DNA from: Streptomyces spinosus | GTDB lineage: Bacteria > Actinomycetota > Actinomycetes > Streptomycetales > Streptomycetaceae | Direction: 5' to 3' | Assembly: GCF_020400655.1 (NCBI RefSeq) | Contig: NZ_JAINRC010000020.1 | Coordinates: 1 to 64,000, forward strand | DNA length: 64,000 nt | Shown here: positions 24,172 to 34,909 of the stretch, one piece after another | Position numbering within the stretch: the first letter of the stretch is position 1 | Layout of the letters: the number at the start of each line of letters is the position of its first letter | The notes under the pieces: model-generated | Seen by the model: the letters and a program-made list of their open reading frames with translations, nothing else | Databases searched by the model: none | What the model was told of the DNA's origin: nothing | Program-made: the position numbers and the translations under genes

Positions 24172-25038
24172 TCAGTTGTTCAGGGCCGGCGGCCACAGCC
24201 GCTCTCTCCGCTCCCGCAGTGCCGCGGTCTTCGCCCGCGTCTCCTCGTCCTCCGGCGTGTAGACCACGATCCGGCACTCGGGCATCCCGTCGATGGACAG
24301 CGACTGCGAGGTCATCCGCATCTCGCCCACCGCCGAGTGGCGGAAGACCTTCACCCGGGGACCGGGAGTGACCACCTCACCGCTCGCCCACAGCTCGGCG
24401 AACCAGGGGCTCGCCGCCGACAGCCCGCGTATGTACTCCTCCCACGCGTGCTCGCCCACGTGTCTGCCGTAGGCCGACCGCAGGGTGGCCACCATCAACG
24501 GCAGCTCCTTCTCGCGGTGCACCAGCGGACTGAGCGGGTCCGGCAGCGTGAACAGCGTCCACAGCACGTTCGGCACACCGGGCGCGAGGGTCTCGGGGAC
24601 GAGGAAGAGGTCCCGGTAGGCCGCGTTGGTGGCCAGGACGTCGTACCGCGCGTTGTAGACCGTCGCCGGCATCGGGTCGAGGGCGTCGACGACGCCCTGC
24701 ACCTCCGGGCTGATCCGCCGGGTCAGCCCTTCGGGGTCCGGCTCGAACGGCACCTCCGCGAGCCGGTACAGGTGCTCCCGCTCCGGCGGGTCCAGCCGCA
24801 GCGTCCGCGCGACCGCGTCCAGCACCTGCGGCGAGGCGTTGATCGGCCGGCCCTGCTCCAGCCACGTGTACCAGGTCACGCCCACGCCCGAGAGCTGGGC
24901 GACCTCCTCCCGGCGCAGCCCGGGAGTGCGCCGCCGCAGGCCCGGCGGCATCCCCACGTCGGCCGGTGTGACCCGGGCCCGCCTGCTGCGCAGGAAGGCC
25001 GCCAGTTCGGGCCTGCGCCGCTGTGTCCTCGTCCCCAT
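24172..25038 (-). CDS. XRE-family regulator with MmyB-like ligand-binding domain
   Basis: The 288-residue protein has an N-terminal helix-turn-helix (GLRREEVAQLSGVGVTWYTW, then LEQGR) and the C-terminal domain typical of MmyB-like regulators (NARYDVLATNAAYRDLF, then the HSAVGEMRM and VYTPEDEETRAK stretches). Such regulators usually control a divergent neighbour, here an MFS exporter whose start is 122 nt away. The ATG at 25038 is preceded by GGGGGA; a second ATG two codons upstream is possible. The ligand is unknown; the domain is thought to bind fatty-acid-like molecules in structural homologues. Confidence 0.85.
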   Translation of the reverse strand: MGTRTQRRRPELAAFLRSRRARVTPADVGMPPGLRRRTPGLRREEVAQLSGVGVTWYTWLEQGRPINASPQVLDAVARTLRLDPPEREHLYRLAEVPFEPDPEGLTRRISPEVQGVVDALDPMPATVYNARYDVLATNAAYRDLFLVPETLAPGVPNVLWTLFTLPDPLSPLVHREKELPLMVATLRSAYGRHVGEHAWEEYIRGLSAASPWFAELWASGEVVTPGPRVKVFRHSAVGEMRMTSQSLSIDGMPECRIVVYTPEDEETRAKTAALRERRERLWPPALNN

Positions 25039-25087
25039 CGTCATCCCCCGTCGTCCCCGTCCCATCGTCGGCACCCGGCGCCGCTCC

Positions 25088-25111
25088 TGCCAGGTGCTGG
25101 CAGTACCAGCA
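25088..25111. promoter_or_regulatory. Overlapping palindromic operator candidates between regulator and exporter
   Basis: TGCCAG-GTG-CTGGCA (25088-25102) and TGCTGG-CAGTA-CCAGCA (25095-25111) are two perfect inverted repeats sharing the CTGG core, in the middle of the divergent intergenic region. They are the best candidates for the binding site of the XRE regulator. Confidence 0.55.
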
Positions 25112-25159
25112 TCGGCAGGCACTCGGCGCCGGTACCGGCCCGTCGTCACGCTCGACGCC

Positions 25160-26695
25160 ATGACCACGACATCCCGTACCGGCCCGGGCACCGGGCCCGT
25201 GCCGAATCCTGCAATCAGTGAAGCACCCGCCACTGACAGTGACGCTCCCGGTGTCCGCCAGGCCGCCTCATCCGTCACGGACAGTGAAGCACCCACCACT
25301 GACACTCGGCCCCGGCTGCTGCTCGGCGTGCTGCTGGCCGCCCTGTTCATGGCGGCCCTCGACGTCTTCATCGTGAACGTCGCCGCCCCCACGATCGGTT
25401 CCGAACTGCGTGCCTCCGGCGCCGACCTGCAACTGGTCATCGCCGGCTACACCATCACCTACTCCGTGCTCCTGGTCACCGGGGCCCGGCTCGGCGACCG
25501 GCTCGGCCACGGCCGGGTCCATTTCGCCGGACTGGCCCTGTTCACCGCGGCGTCGCTCGCCTGCGGACTGGCGCGGGGCTCGACCGGGCTGATCGTGTTC
25601 CGGCTGGTGCAGGGCGCCGGCTCGGCGCTGATGATCCCGCAGGTGCTCAGCCTCATCCAGCGCACCTTCACCGGGGAGGCCAGGGCCCGGGCGCTCGGCG
25701 CCTACTCGGCGGTCCTGGCCGTCGGCGCGGCGGCCGGGCAGGTCGCCGGCGGGCTGCTGGTCAGCGCCGACCTGTTCGGCATGGGCTGGCGACCGGTGTT
25801 CCTGGTCAACGTGCCGGTGGGCGCGCTGCTGCTGGTACTGGGCCGGCGGGTCCTGCCGCTGGGCCGAGTGGGCGGACACGAGCGGGCCCGGGCGCTCGAC
25901 CTGCCAGGGCTGGTGCTGCTCGGCGCCGCCGTGTCGCTGCTGACGGTGCCGCTGGTGCTCGGGCAGGAGGAGGACTGGCCGCTGTGGTCCTGGCTGTCGC
26001 TGGCCACGGCCGCCGTGCTGTTCACCCTGTTCTGCGGCCACGAGTCCCGGCTGGCCCGGCGCGGCGGCGCCCCGCTCCTGACGCCCCGGGTGCTGCGGCA
26101 TCCCGGCATCGGTCTCGCCGTCGTCCGCATCCTCGCCGTGATGTCGGTCAACGCCGGCTTCCTGTTCGCGCTGACCCTGCACGTCCAGGGCGGACTCGGC
26201 CACAGCGCCCTGCGGGCCGGACTGGGTTTCGCGCCGACCGCGGCCGTCTTCGGTGCCGTCAGCCTCACCTGGCGGAAGTGGCCGGCCGCCTGGCAGCGGG
26301 CTCTCGTGCCGGCCGGGTTCGCGCTCACCGCGGTGTCCGTCGCCGCCGTCGGGCTCGCCTTCCGCGGCGGCGGTGACGGGGGAGCGGTCCTGTACGCGGG
26401 GTACGTGGGTACGGGTGCCGGACTGGCGCTCGCCTTCAGCCCGACGCTCACCGGGGCCCTGGCCACCGTGCGGCCCGGGGACGCGGCGGACGCCAGCGGC
26501 CTGCTGGCGACGGTCACGCAACTCGGTCAGCTGATCGGCGTCGCGGCCTTCGGCACACTGTTCCTGAACCGGCTTGAGTCGTTCGGGGCGCTGCGCCCGT
26601 ATCCCTCGGCGGAGGCGTTCTCGGTCTGCGCCTGGGCGCTGGCCGCGACGGCCGCGGCGGGAGCCGTGTCCGGACTGGTACTGAGGCGTCGCTGA
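25160..26695 (+). CDS. MFS drug exporter of the DHA2 (EmrB/QacA) type
   Basis: The 511-residue protein has a polar N-terminus of about 50 residues and then repeated hydrophobic helices, consistent with 14 spans. Family motifs are ALDVFIVNVAAPTIGSEL in helix 1, motif A in GARLGDRLGHGRVHF and RLVQGAGSALMIPQV. It would export a small lipophilic compound with proton antiport. The ATG at 25160 keeps the first helix at the expected place. It is divergent from the XRE regulator with shared palindromes, so induction by its substrate is likely. Confidence 0.85.
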   Translation: MTTTSRTGPGTGPVPNPAISEAPATDSDAPGVRQAASSVTDSEAPTTDTRPRLLLGVLLAALFMAALDVFIVNVAAPTIGSELRASGADLQLVIAGYTITYSVLLVTGARLGDRLGHGRVHFAGLALFTAASLACGLARGSTGLIVFRLVQGAGSALMIPQVLSLIQRTFTGEARARALGAYSAVLAVGAAAGQVAGGLLVSADLFGMGWRPVFLVNVPVGALLLVLGRRVLPLGRVGGHERARALDLPGLVLLGAAVSLLTVPLVLGQEEDWPLWSWLSLATAAVLFTLFCGHESRLARRGGAPLLTPRVLRHPGIGLAVVRILAVMSVNAGFLFALTLHVQGGLGHSALRAGLGFAPTAAVFGAVSLTWRKWPAAWQRALVPAGFALTAVSVAAVGLAFRGGGDGGAVLYAGYVGTGAGLALAFSPTLTGALATVRPGDAADASGLLATVTQLGQLIGVAAFGTLFLNRLESFGALRPYPSAEAFSVCAWALAATAAAGAVSGLVLRRR

Positions 26696-26764
26696 CCGTA
26701 TCGGTCCGGTCGTGGCAGAATCAAACGGCCGGAAGGGGGCGCGGCCCGACGGGAGGGAGTAGCG

Positions 26765-26938
26765 ATGCCTGCGAGCATCCTTGAGGAGGTCGGCCACCTC
26801 CTCGGTGCGGCGTTGATACGGGACACGACCACCCGGCTGAGCTGCCCTTCCTGCGGTTCCGCGCATGTGGCGCAGGTCCTCGGCGACAACGGCGGAATCT
26901 CCTACGTGTGCACGGCCTGCGGCCACAGCTGGAGCTGA
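26765..26938 (+). CDS. 57-residue zinc-ribbon protein
   Basis: The protein runs MPASILEEVGHLLGAALIRD, then CPSC and, about 20 residues later, CTAC followed by GHSWS, a four-cysteine zinc ribbon. A very good ribosome-binding site, GGGAGGGAG, precedes the ATG. It ends 3 nt before the next gene, which is also Cys-rich, so they are translationally linked. Function is unknown; such ribbons mostly bind nucleic acid or protein partners. Confidence 0.75.
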   Translation: MPASILEEVGHLLGAALIRDTTTRLSCPSCGSAHVAQVLGDNGGISYVCTACGHSWS

Positions 26939-26941
26939 TCG

Positions 26942-27175
26942 ATGGGTGCACACAGGCGAAAGTGCGACTGGTGCGGGAGCGGTACCCCGATCGTGCGGGA
27001 CATGGAGCCGATCAATCCCGATTACCAGTACTGGTGCGAGGAATGCGCGCGGGCGCTGATCATAAAAGGCGACCCGATCGAGACGTACCGGGAACTGGAG
27101 GGCGAGCCGATCTACGGCCGCCTCCTGGAGGAGCACTGCACGCTCAAGAGGTTCTACCAGTTCGTCACGGCTTGA
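26942..27175 (+). CDS. 77-residue Cys-rich (zinc-binding) conserved hypothetical protein
   Basis: The protein begins MGAHRRKCDWCGSGTPIV and has a second pair in YWCEECARALI, giving a treble-clef-like CxxC/CxxC arrangement, and ends with a His/Cys (EEHCTLKRFYQF). It starts 3 nt after the preceding zinc-ribbon gene. Its last 11 nt overlap the 3' end of the convergent GT87 gene. No function is known to me. Confidence 0.75.
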   Translation: MGAHRRKCDWCGSGTPIVRDMEPINPDYQYWCEECARALIIKGDPIETYRELEGEPIYGRLLEEHCTLKRFYQFVTA

Positions 27176-28388
27176 CGCGGGCCCCGCCCGGCCCGGCCTT
27201 CGGCAACGATGTCCGGGCCAGCGCGAGGAACACCGCGCCCGCGCACGCGTAGGCGGCCGACAGCGCCAACTCCGCGGCCGACTGGTGCAGTTCCGGCCGT
27301 CCGGCCCCGTGCGGCACCCACCACGGGACGTACGAGCAGAACACCAGCACGGTGCCCAGGGCCGCCGCCCGCTGCCCGTGTGTCCACAGCAGCAGCGCCA
27401 GCGGCACGCACCACACCCAGTGGTGGGTCCAGGACACCGGACTGATCAGCAGGGCGGTGACCGCGCAGACGCACACCGCCCAGGCCCGCTGCCCCAGCAA
27501 CTCCGCCCGGACGGCCACGGCGAGGCCCAGGACGGCCACCACGGCCGCACAGGCCGTCCAGAGCACTCCCGGCTCGGGCGTGTGCAGAAGGCGCGCCAGG
27601 GCGCCGCGCAGGGCCTGATTGGCGGTGTCCTCGGCACGCCCGACCCGGCTCGCGCGGAACAGCGCCTCCGTCCAGAACCGCCAGGAGTCGTACGGCAGGA
27701 CGGCCGCCGCCAGCAGCGTCGCCCCGGTGAACGCGGCGGCCGCCCCGCGCGCGTGCCGCAGCCACGGCTCGCCCTGACCGCCTTTCAGACGGGCCACCAC
27801 CCCCGTGGCCAGGAGGAACACCGGGAACAGCGCGGGCGTCAGCTTGACCGCCGCGGCCAGCCCGAGGCCCACTCCCGACCAGCGGTCGGACCCGCCGGCG
27901 GGGCGGCGGGTCAGGTCCCACAGCACCAGGACGGCCAGCAGCAGGTTGATCTGGCCGTAGCGCACGGTCGTCCACACCGGTTCGCACCACACGGCGGAGG
28001 CCGCGACCCACCACGCGGTCTCCACGCGCGCGTGGCCGACGAGTCTCAGCGACAGCCGGACGAAGACGACCAGCAGCGCGAGGTTCCCGGTCGTCGCCAG
28101 TTCCCGCAGCAGCGCGGTGTCCAGCAGGGGCAGCGGCGTGAACAGCAGGGCCGCGAACGGCGGGTAGGTGGTGGGCAGGCGTGCGGCCGTCGCGTGCAGC
28201 TCGTACAGGTCGCCGCCGGCGCGCACGGTGGCGCCCTCCGCGCGGTAGACCATCAGATCGATCATGGACACATGTGCGGCCCGCTGAGCGGCCCAGAACG
28301 CCGCGAAGGACAGCAGGCACACGCCCAGCGCGACCGGGGCCCTGCGATGGACTGAGGGCGACGCGATCATGGCCATGAAAACCGACAT
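27165..28388 (-). CDS. GT87-family membrane mannosyltransferase-like protein
   Basis: This 407-residue polytopic membrane protein (about ten hydrophobic helices) has a lumenal Asp in MIDLMVYRAEG, the TYPPFAALLFTPL stretch, and TTVRYGQINLLL, a signature of the DUF2029/GT87 group that includes mycobacterial PimE-type polyprenyl-phosphate mannosyltransferases. It probably transfers a mannose to an envelope lipid or glycan on the outer face. The start is uncertain, with Met codons at residues 1, 5 and 7. It is convergent with the zinc-ribbon pair. Confidence 0.75.
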   Translation of the reverse strand: MSVFMAMIASPSVHRRAPVALGVCLLSFAAFWAAQRAAHVSMIDLMVYRAEGATVRAGGDLYELHATAARLPTTYPPFAALLFTPLPLLDTALLRELATTGNLALLVVFVRLSLRLVGHARVETAWWVAASAVWCEPVWTTVRYGQINLLLAVLVLWDLTRRPAGGSDRWSGVGLGLAAAVKLTPALFPVFLLATGVVARLKGGQGEPWLRHARGAAAAFTGATLLAAAVLPYDSWRFWTEALFRASRVGRAEDTANQALRGALARLLHTPEPGVLWTACAAVVAVLGLAVAVRAELLGQRAWAVCVCAVTALLISPVSWTHHWVWCVPLALLLWTHGQRAAALGTVLVFCSYVPWWVPHGAGRPELHQSAAELALSAAYACAGAVFLALARTSLPKAGPGGARVKP

Positions 28389-28421
28389 TAGCGGGCGAAT
28401 CGGTGCGGAGCCGAAACCGAT

Positions 28422-28450
28422 TTTGTGCTGCGCCCTCCTCCCTGTAATGT
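28422..28450 (+). promoter_or_regulatory. Predicted promoter of the second tRNA-Ala gene
   Basis: TTTGTG (28422-28427), a 17-nt spacer and TAATGT (28445-28450) lie 42 nt before the tRNA. Confidence 0.55.
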
Positions 28451-28491
28451 TTACGTCGTCGCCGGGGGAACCGGGCGAAACAACAGAACAA

Positions 28492-28564
28492 GGGGCTATA
28501 GCTCAGTTGGTAGAGCGCCTGCATGGCATGCAGGAGGTCAGGAGTTCAATTCTCCTTAGCTCCA
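28492..28564 (+). tRNA. tRNA-Ala (anticodon GGC), copy 2
   Basis: All 73 bases are identical to the copy at 24012-24084. Flanking sequences differ apart from a few bases (AAGG) on the 5' side, so only the tRNA itself is duplicated. It has its own promoter and terminator. Confidence 0.97.
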
Positions 28565-28571
28565 CAGAAAT

Positions 28572-28607
28572 CGAAGGCGGATCATCCTGACGGATGGTCC
28601 GCCTTCG
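28572..28607 (+). terminator. Terminator after the second tRNA-Ala
   Basis: CGAAGGCGGA (28572-28581) pairs with TCCGCCTTCG (28598-28607), and CATCC/GGATG extends the stem inside. Confidence 0.8.
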
Positions 28608-28634
28608 GTGTGTCGCCATTCGGTGCGGCCGGGC

Positions 28635-28674
28635 GAAGGGGGCGGATCACCCGTTACGGTGACCCGCCCCCTTC
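28635..28674. terminator. Strong hairpin at the end of the redox operon
   Basis: GAAGGGGGCGG (28635-28645) pairs perfectly with CCGCCCCCTTC (28664-28674); inner arms GATCACC and GGTGACC extend it. It lies 8 nt beyond the stop of the minus-strand gene ending at 28683. Confidence 0.75.
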
Positions 28675-28682
28675 GCGTGTGT

Positions 28683-30293
28683 TCAGCGGCCGAGCGCGCG
28701 CCGGCCGCGGCCCTGGGAGAGGACCGGCAGGTTGCGCGACGGCGCCTGCCCGCGCGTGTCCTCCTCGATGCGCAGGGCCAGTGCCGGACAGCGGCGCACC
28801 GCGCGCAGCGCCTTGGCCTCCGCGTAGCGCGGCACCTGCGCCTGGGCCACCGTCGGGAAGCCGTCGGCGCCCAGCTCGAAGACCTCCGGCAGGATGTCCG
28901 CGCACAGCCCGTGACCCCGGCAGAGCGTCCAGTCGACGTAGATCTTCTGGCGGCTGGCGCCGGTCTCCGCGGGCTCTGCGCCGCCCGGCACGCCCGTGGG
29001 GGCCCTGCCCCCCTCGAAGAGCGGCAGCACGCCCTCCACGGGCCGTCCGCAGCCGTTCCCGAGGACGTGCGCGGCCAGGTCGTCGGTGAACGCCTTGATG
29101 GTCGACTCCAGGAACATCGCCGAGCCGTCCGGATGCGAACACGCCCCGCGCCGCTTCACGTTCTTGGCGACCTGCTTCAGCGCCTCCAGGGCGGCCGGTC
29201 CACCGCCGTTCAGGATGTCCTCCATCCCGCGCGCGGCGGCGGGCAGCCCCAGGTAACAGGGCCCGCACTGGCCCGCGCTCTCCTCGGCGAGCCACTGCGC
29301 GACCCGCAACGACTCGCCCAGCGGGCACGTCTCCTGGCTGATCGGCAGGATCGCGCCCGCGCCCAGCGAACCTCCCACCGCGTCCAGCGAGTTGCGGGAG
29401 ACGATCGCCTCGTTGACGGTCGCCGCGTCGATCCACTTGCCGTGGTAGCCGCCGGTCAGCACGCCCTGCGGCACCGGCGGGGCCCCGGCCAGTTGCAGCA
29501 CGTAGCGCAGCGGCACGCCCGTGGGGACCTCGATCACCATCGGACGGGCCACCGCGCCGGACACCGTGAGCATCACGGTGCCCGGTTCGTCGTACAGACC
29601 GGTGTTGCCGTAGCGCTCCGGGCCGATGCGGGCCGCGATGGCCAGCTGCGCGAACGTCTCCGCGTTCGACAGCAGCGTGGGCGCGCCGCCGACGCCGCTC
29701 TGCGAGGCGCTGATCTTGCGGCCGGGCGGGATCGCCGGCCCGCCGTCGACGGAGCGGATCAGCGAGGCGGCGGCGCCGGTGACCATGCGCACCGGATTGC
29801 GCTGCACCCACGCGCGCAGCGCCGATCTTCGGCTGTTGCTCAGGCCGCGTTCGGCGAGCGCGGCCTCCATGGAGCGCTGCGTGGACTCCCGGGTGACGCC
29901 GATGACGAGCGTGCGCGCGCCGAGCGCCTCGGCGCACAGCAGCGCGCCGTCGAGGATGAGGTGCGGTGCGCGGTTGATCAGCACCGTGTCCTTGCGGCAG
30001 GCCGGTTCGTCCTCGCTGCCGTTGACCACGACGACCGGCCGCACCCCGCGCTTGATCGCCGACTCGGCGACCGAGCGCAGCTTCTTGTGGAAGGGGAAGC
30101 CGGCGCCGCCGCGGCCCCTGAGGTTGATGCGTTCGGCGAGCTGGGCGAGCTGTTCGCCGCCCAGCGGGTCGAGCGGCCCGTGCACCTTCAGGTGCATGGC
30201 CAGATCGAGCCGCTCCACAAGGTCGAAGCCCGACGTGAGCTGGGGAAGCCCGACCACGCGGACTTCGGGGACGTCGGGCAGGGCCTCGTTCAC
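28683..30293 (-). CDS. NuoF-like flavo-iron-sulfur protein with C-terminal ferredoxin domain
   Basis: The 536-residue protein has the FMN loop LRGRGGAGFPFHKK near residue 55, the NAD-contact stretch VVNGSEDEPACRKD, an SLBB-type segment, a cluster region ESAGQCGPCYLG with a later Cys in RRGACSHPDG, and a C-terminal ferredoxin domain (TLCRGHGLCADILPEVFEL and RRCPALAL) of the 3Fe-4S type because the middle cysteine is Gly. In NuoF the cluster is held by ESCGxCxPC; here the first cysteine is Ala. It probably moves electrons between a pyridine nucleotide and the membrane cytochrome encoded just upstream. GTG overlaps the upstream stop by 4 nt (GTGA). Confidence 0.8.
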   Translation of the reverse strand: MNEALPDVPEVRVVGLPQLTSGFDLVERLDLAMHLKVHGPLDPLGGEQLAQLAERINLRGRGGAGFPFHKKLRSVAESAIKRGVRPVVVVNGSEDEPACRKDTVLINRAPHLILDGALLCAEALGARTLVIGVTRESTQRSMEAALAERGLSNSRRSALRAWVQRNPVRMVTGAAASLIRSVDGGPAIPPGRKISASQSGVGGAPTLLSNAETFAQLAIAARIGPERYGNTGLYDEPGTVMLTVSGAVARPMVIEVPTGVPLRYVLQLAGAPPVPQGVLTGGYHGKWIDAATVNEAIVSRNSLDAVGGSLGAGAILPISQETCPLGESLRVAQWLAEESAGQCGPCYLGLPAAARGMEDILNGGGPAALEALKQVAKNVKRRGACSHPDGSAMFLESTIKAFTDDLAAHVLGNGCGRPVEGVLPLFEGGRAPTGVPGGAEPAETGASRQKIYVDWTLCRGHGLCADILPEVFELGADGFPTVAQAQVPRYAEAKALRAVRRCPALALRIEEDTRGQAPSRNLPVLSQGRGRRALGR

Positions 30294-31573
30294 TTAAAGC
30301 CTCCGGAAGGCGTGTTCCAGGGTTCGCCCGAGCCCGGTGTCTCGTAGGACGAGCCGGGCAGCGTTTCGGTGGCGGGACCGCTGTTGAACGTGTCACCCGG
30401 GTTGTACGTGCCATAGAGGCCGTTTGTCTCACCGGTGTCGTACACGTCACTTCCGCCGTATCCGGGTGTGCCCGGATTGCCGTAGACCGGGATGGTGTAT
30501 CCGGTGTCCTGGAGCGGGTCGTACGCGGACGGCGGGGCCTCGCCGACGGGCGGCGGGGACGGGATCGGCCAGCTGCCCGAGGTGCTGGAGGGGCCGTCCA
30601 CGCGCGGGACGGCCTCCGTGGGCCGCAGATCCACCGGCAGGTCCATGCGGGCGGTCTGGTCGGCCGCGTACGACTGCTGGGGGCGGCCGGGGGCGGAGAC
30701 CGTGCGGTAGGCCGCCGCGAAGCCGGGGCCGGGCTCGCCGGCGGGGGCGGCCGGGGTCTGGTAGAGCGGGGACGTCACCGTGTCCGCGGAGGCCGTGCGC
30801 GGCTCGCGCCGGCTGTCGAAGCCGGGCAGTGCCGACTCGGCCACCCGCGAGCGGCTCGCGTCCAGCTCGTCGAGCCCGGGCCGCTCCGAGCTGCCGAACA
30901 GGGCCACCAGCCGGTCGGCGACCTTCCGCTTGACCGGGCGCGGCGCGGCGCGCAGCGCGAGGGCGCCCATCACGCCGAGCAGGGACAGGCTGTAGAGGAT
31001 CACGAAGACCGGCTTGGCCGAGCGACCCGCGTAGAGGCCGTGCACGAGCGCGGCGCACCAGGCCGGGTAGGCCAGCATGTGCATGGCCCGCCAGCGGGCG
31101 GCGACCGGGGCCGGGGTGGCGAAGTTGCTGCGCAGGGCGCCGGTGATGCCCACGAAGATCATGAGCAGGCCCGCGAGCGAGCCCAGCCCGATCAGGCCGG
31201 CGATTCCGGTGACGCCGAGCGAGAACGGGATGATGGCGGCGATCAGCTTCGTGTGGCCGAGCGCGATCTTCGTGGTGATGTGCAGCAACAGGAACGCGAT
31301 CGAGGCGACCGCGGTCGTCCGGTGCACCGCCTGTCCGATGATCCGCTGCCGCGTGTTGAGGAAGATCCGGTCCTGGGCGAACAGGCCCCAGATCACCGAG
31401 CAGCTCAGCGAGACGAGGGACAGCACGCCCGCGCCGAAGTTCAGGAACTCGCGGAACTGGCTGCCTCCGACCAGTACGGCCACGGGTATGAGCAGCAGGA
31501 CGACAGCGGACGCCACCCCGTAGGCCGAGCGGCCCGGTTTGGGGAGCGAACTGGTACTACGACGAGGGTTCAT
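30290..31573 (-). CDS. Membrane cytochrome b / ferric-reductase-like protein with disordered tail
   Basis: The 427-residue protein has about six transmembrane helices in residues 15-205. Histidines suited to b-type heme occur in QAVHRTTAVASIAFLLLHITTK and RAMHMLAYPAWCAALVHG. The C-terminal 220 residues are a cytosolic, Gly/Tyr/Pro-rich disordered region ending in NTPSGGFK. It is the first gene of a two-gene operon with the NuoF-like protein and would be its membrane anchor and electron acceptor or donor. The ATG is preceded by CGGAG. The terminal partner (quinone, iron or other) cannot be read from sequence. Confidence 0.75.
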   Translation of the reverse strand: MNPRRSTSSLPKPGRSAYGVASAVVLLLIPVAVLVGGSQFREFLNFGAGVLSLVSLSCSVIWGLFAQDRIFLNTRQRIIGQAVHRTTAVASIAFLLLHITTKIALGHTKLIAAIIPFSLGVTGIAGLIGLGSLAGLLMIFVGITGALRSNFATPAPVAARWRAMHMLAYPAWCAALVHGLYAGRSAKPVFVILYSLSLLGVMGALALRAAPRPVKRKVADRLVALFGSSERPGLDELDASRSRVAESALPGFDSRREPRTASADTVTSPLYQTPAAPAGEPGPGFAAAYRTVSAPGRPQQSYAADQTARMDLPVDLRPTEAVPRVDGPSSTSGSWPIPSPPPVGEAPPSAYDPLQDTGYTIPVYGNPGTPGYGGSDVYDTGETNGLYGTYNPGDTFNSGPATETLPGSSYETPGSGEPWNTPSGGFK

Positions 31574-31812
31574 GGGGGCAACTCCGAGCAGTTTCGGGAA
31601 AGCGGTCCCGCTGCCGCACTCTAAGTGGCGCCATACCGATCAGTACGGGGTTTGAGTTATTGCGTTGTTATCAACGGACCATGCGACTGGGGGAGGTGTC
31701 CTGTAGGGGACGTTACGCGAAGTAATCGTTGACCTTCGTTCAGTTCCGGCGGGCTTCGTGACATGTCCACCAGGGATACGGAAGCGCCTCGCCGCTTGCT
31801 CAAGGGCTGCGG
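31574..31812. promoter_or_regulatory. Divergent control region between the redox operon and leuS
   Basis: No gene is seen. It is relatively AT-rich and contains two perfect inverted repeats, CGTTG-TTAT-CAACG (31663-31676) and TTAC-GCGAA-GTAA (31713-31725). Read on the minus strand, TAGAGT near 31622 is a possible -10 for the redox operon. No Rex-type TTGTGAA site is visible. Confidence 0.4.
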
Positions 31813-31818
31813 TACCCT
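31813..31818 (+). promoter_or_regulatory. -10 box of the leuS leader transcript
   Basis: TACCCT ends 6 nt before the ATG of the leader peptide at 31825, so transcription should begin at that ATG. A clear -35 at the right distance is not visible. Confidence 0.5.
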
Positions 31819-31824
31819 AACGCC

Positions 31825-31863
31825 ATGCGTGCCGTACGCCTTCTGCTTAGCGGGCCGCGCTGA
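31825..31863 (+). CDS. leuS leader peptide with three consecutive leucine codons
   Basis: The 12-residue peptide MRAVRLLLSGPR contains Leu-Leu-Leu encoded by CTT CTG CTT, then TGA at 31861-31863. It has no Shine-Dalgarno site and starts where transcription is predicted to start, so it should be translated from a leaderless mRNA. It sits just before an intrinsic terminator and leuS. Two of the three codons (CTT) are rare in this GC-rich genome, which would sharpen ribosome stalling when charged leucyl-tRNA is low. Confidence 0.75.
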   Translation: MRAVRLLLSGPR

Positions 31864-31934
31864 TCAGTACCGACCCCGGTCCACCCGTGAGGTCGGCATC
31901 GGCGCGGCGTCCCCTCCTGTGCGAGGGGTTTTTT
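31852..31934 (+). terminator. Leucine attenuator in the leuS leader
   Basis: The terminator is CCCCTC (31911-31916), loop CTGTGC, GAGGGG (31923-31928) and six T (31929-31934). Upstream, CCGACC (31870-31875) can pair with GGTCGG (31890-31895). A competing helix between GCCGCGC (31854-31860) and GCGCGGC (31902-31908) overlaps the leader-peptide end. Stalling at the leucine codons would decide which helix forms. The exact pairing order is inference; the leader peptide and U-tract terminator are directly visible. Confidence 0.75.
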
Positions 31935-31990
31935 CGTTTCTTTGGATGTCACAGCCGCAGGCAGAGACGATCGATGGAGCTTTGAGGATC

Positions 31991-34870
<2,880 letters not shown>

Positions 34871-34909
34871 CGAGCGGGGGTCTTCTCACCGGCTCGGGGT
34901 AGTCCCCTA

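Noticed and set aside
24012..28564. Integrated mobile element between the duplicated tRNAs
   Set aside because: No integrase, relaxase or att-like partial tRNA copy; both tRNAs are complete with their own promoters and terminators.
31763..31990. N-terminal extension of leuS starting near 31763
   Set aside because: The extra stretch runs through the leader peptide and terminator, and the conserved synthetase N-terminus fits the ATG at 31991.
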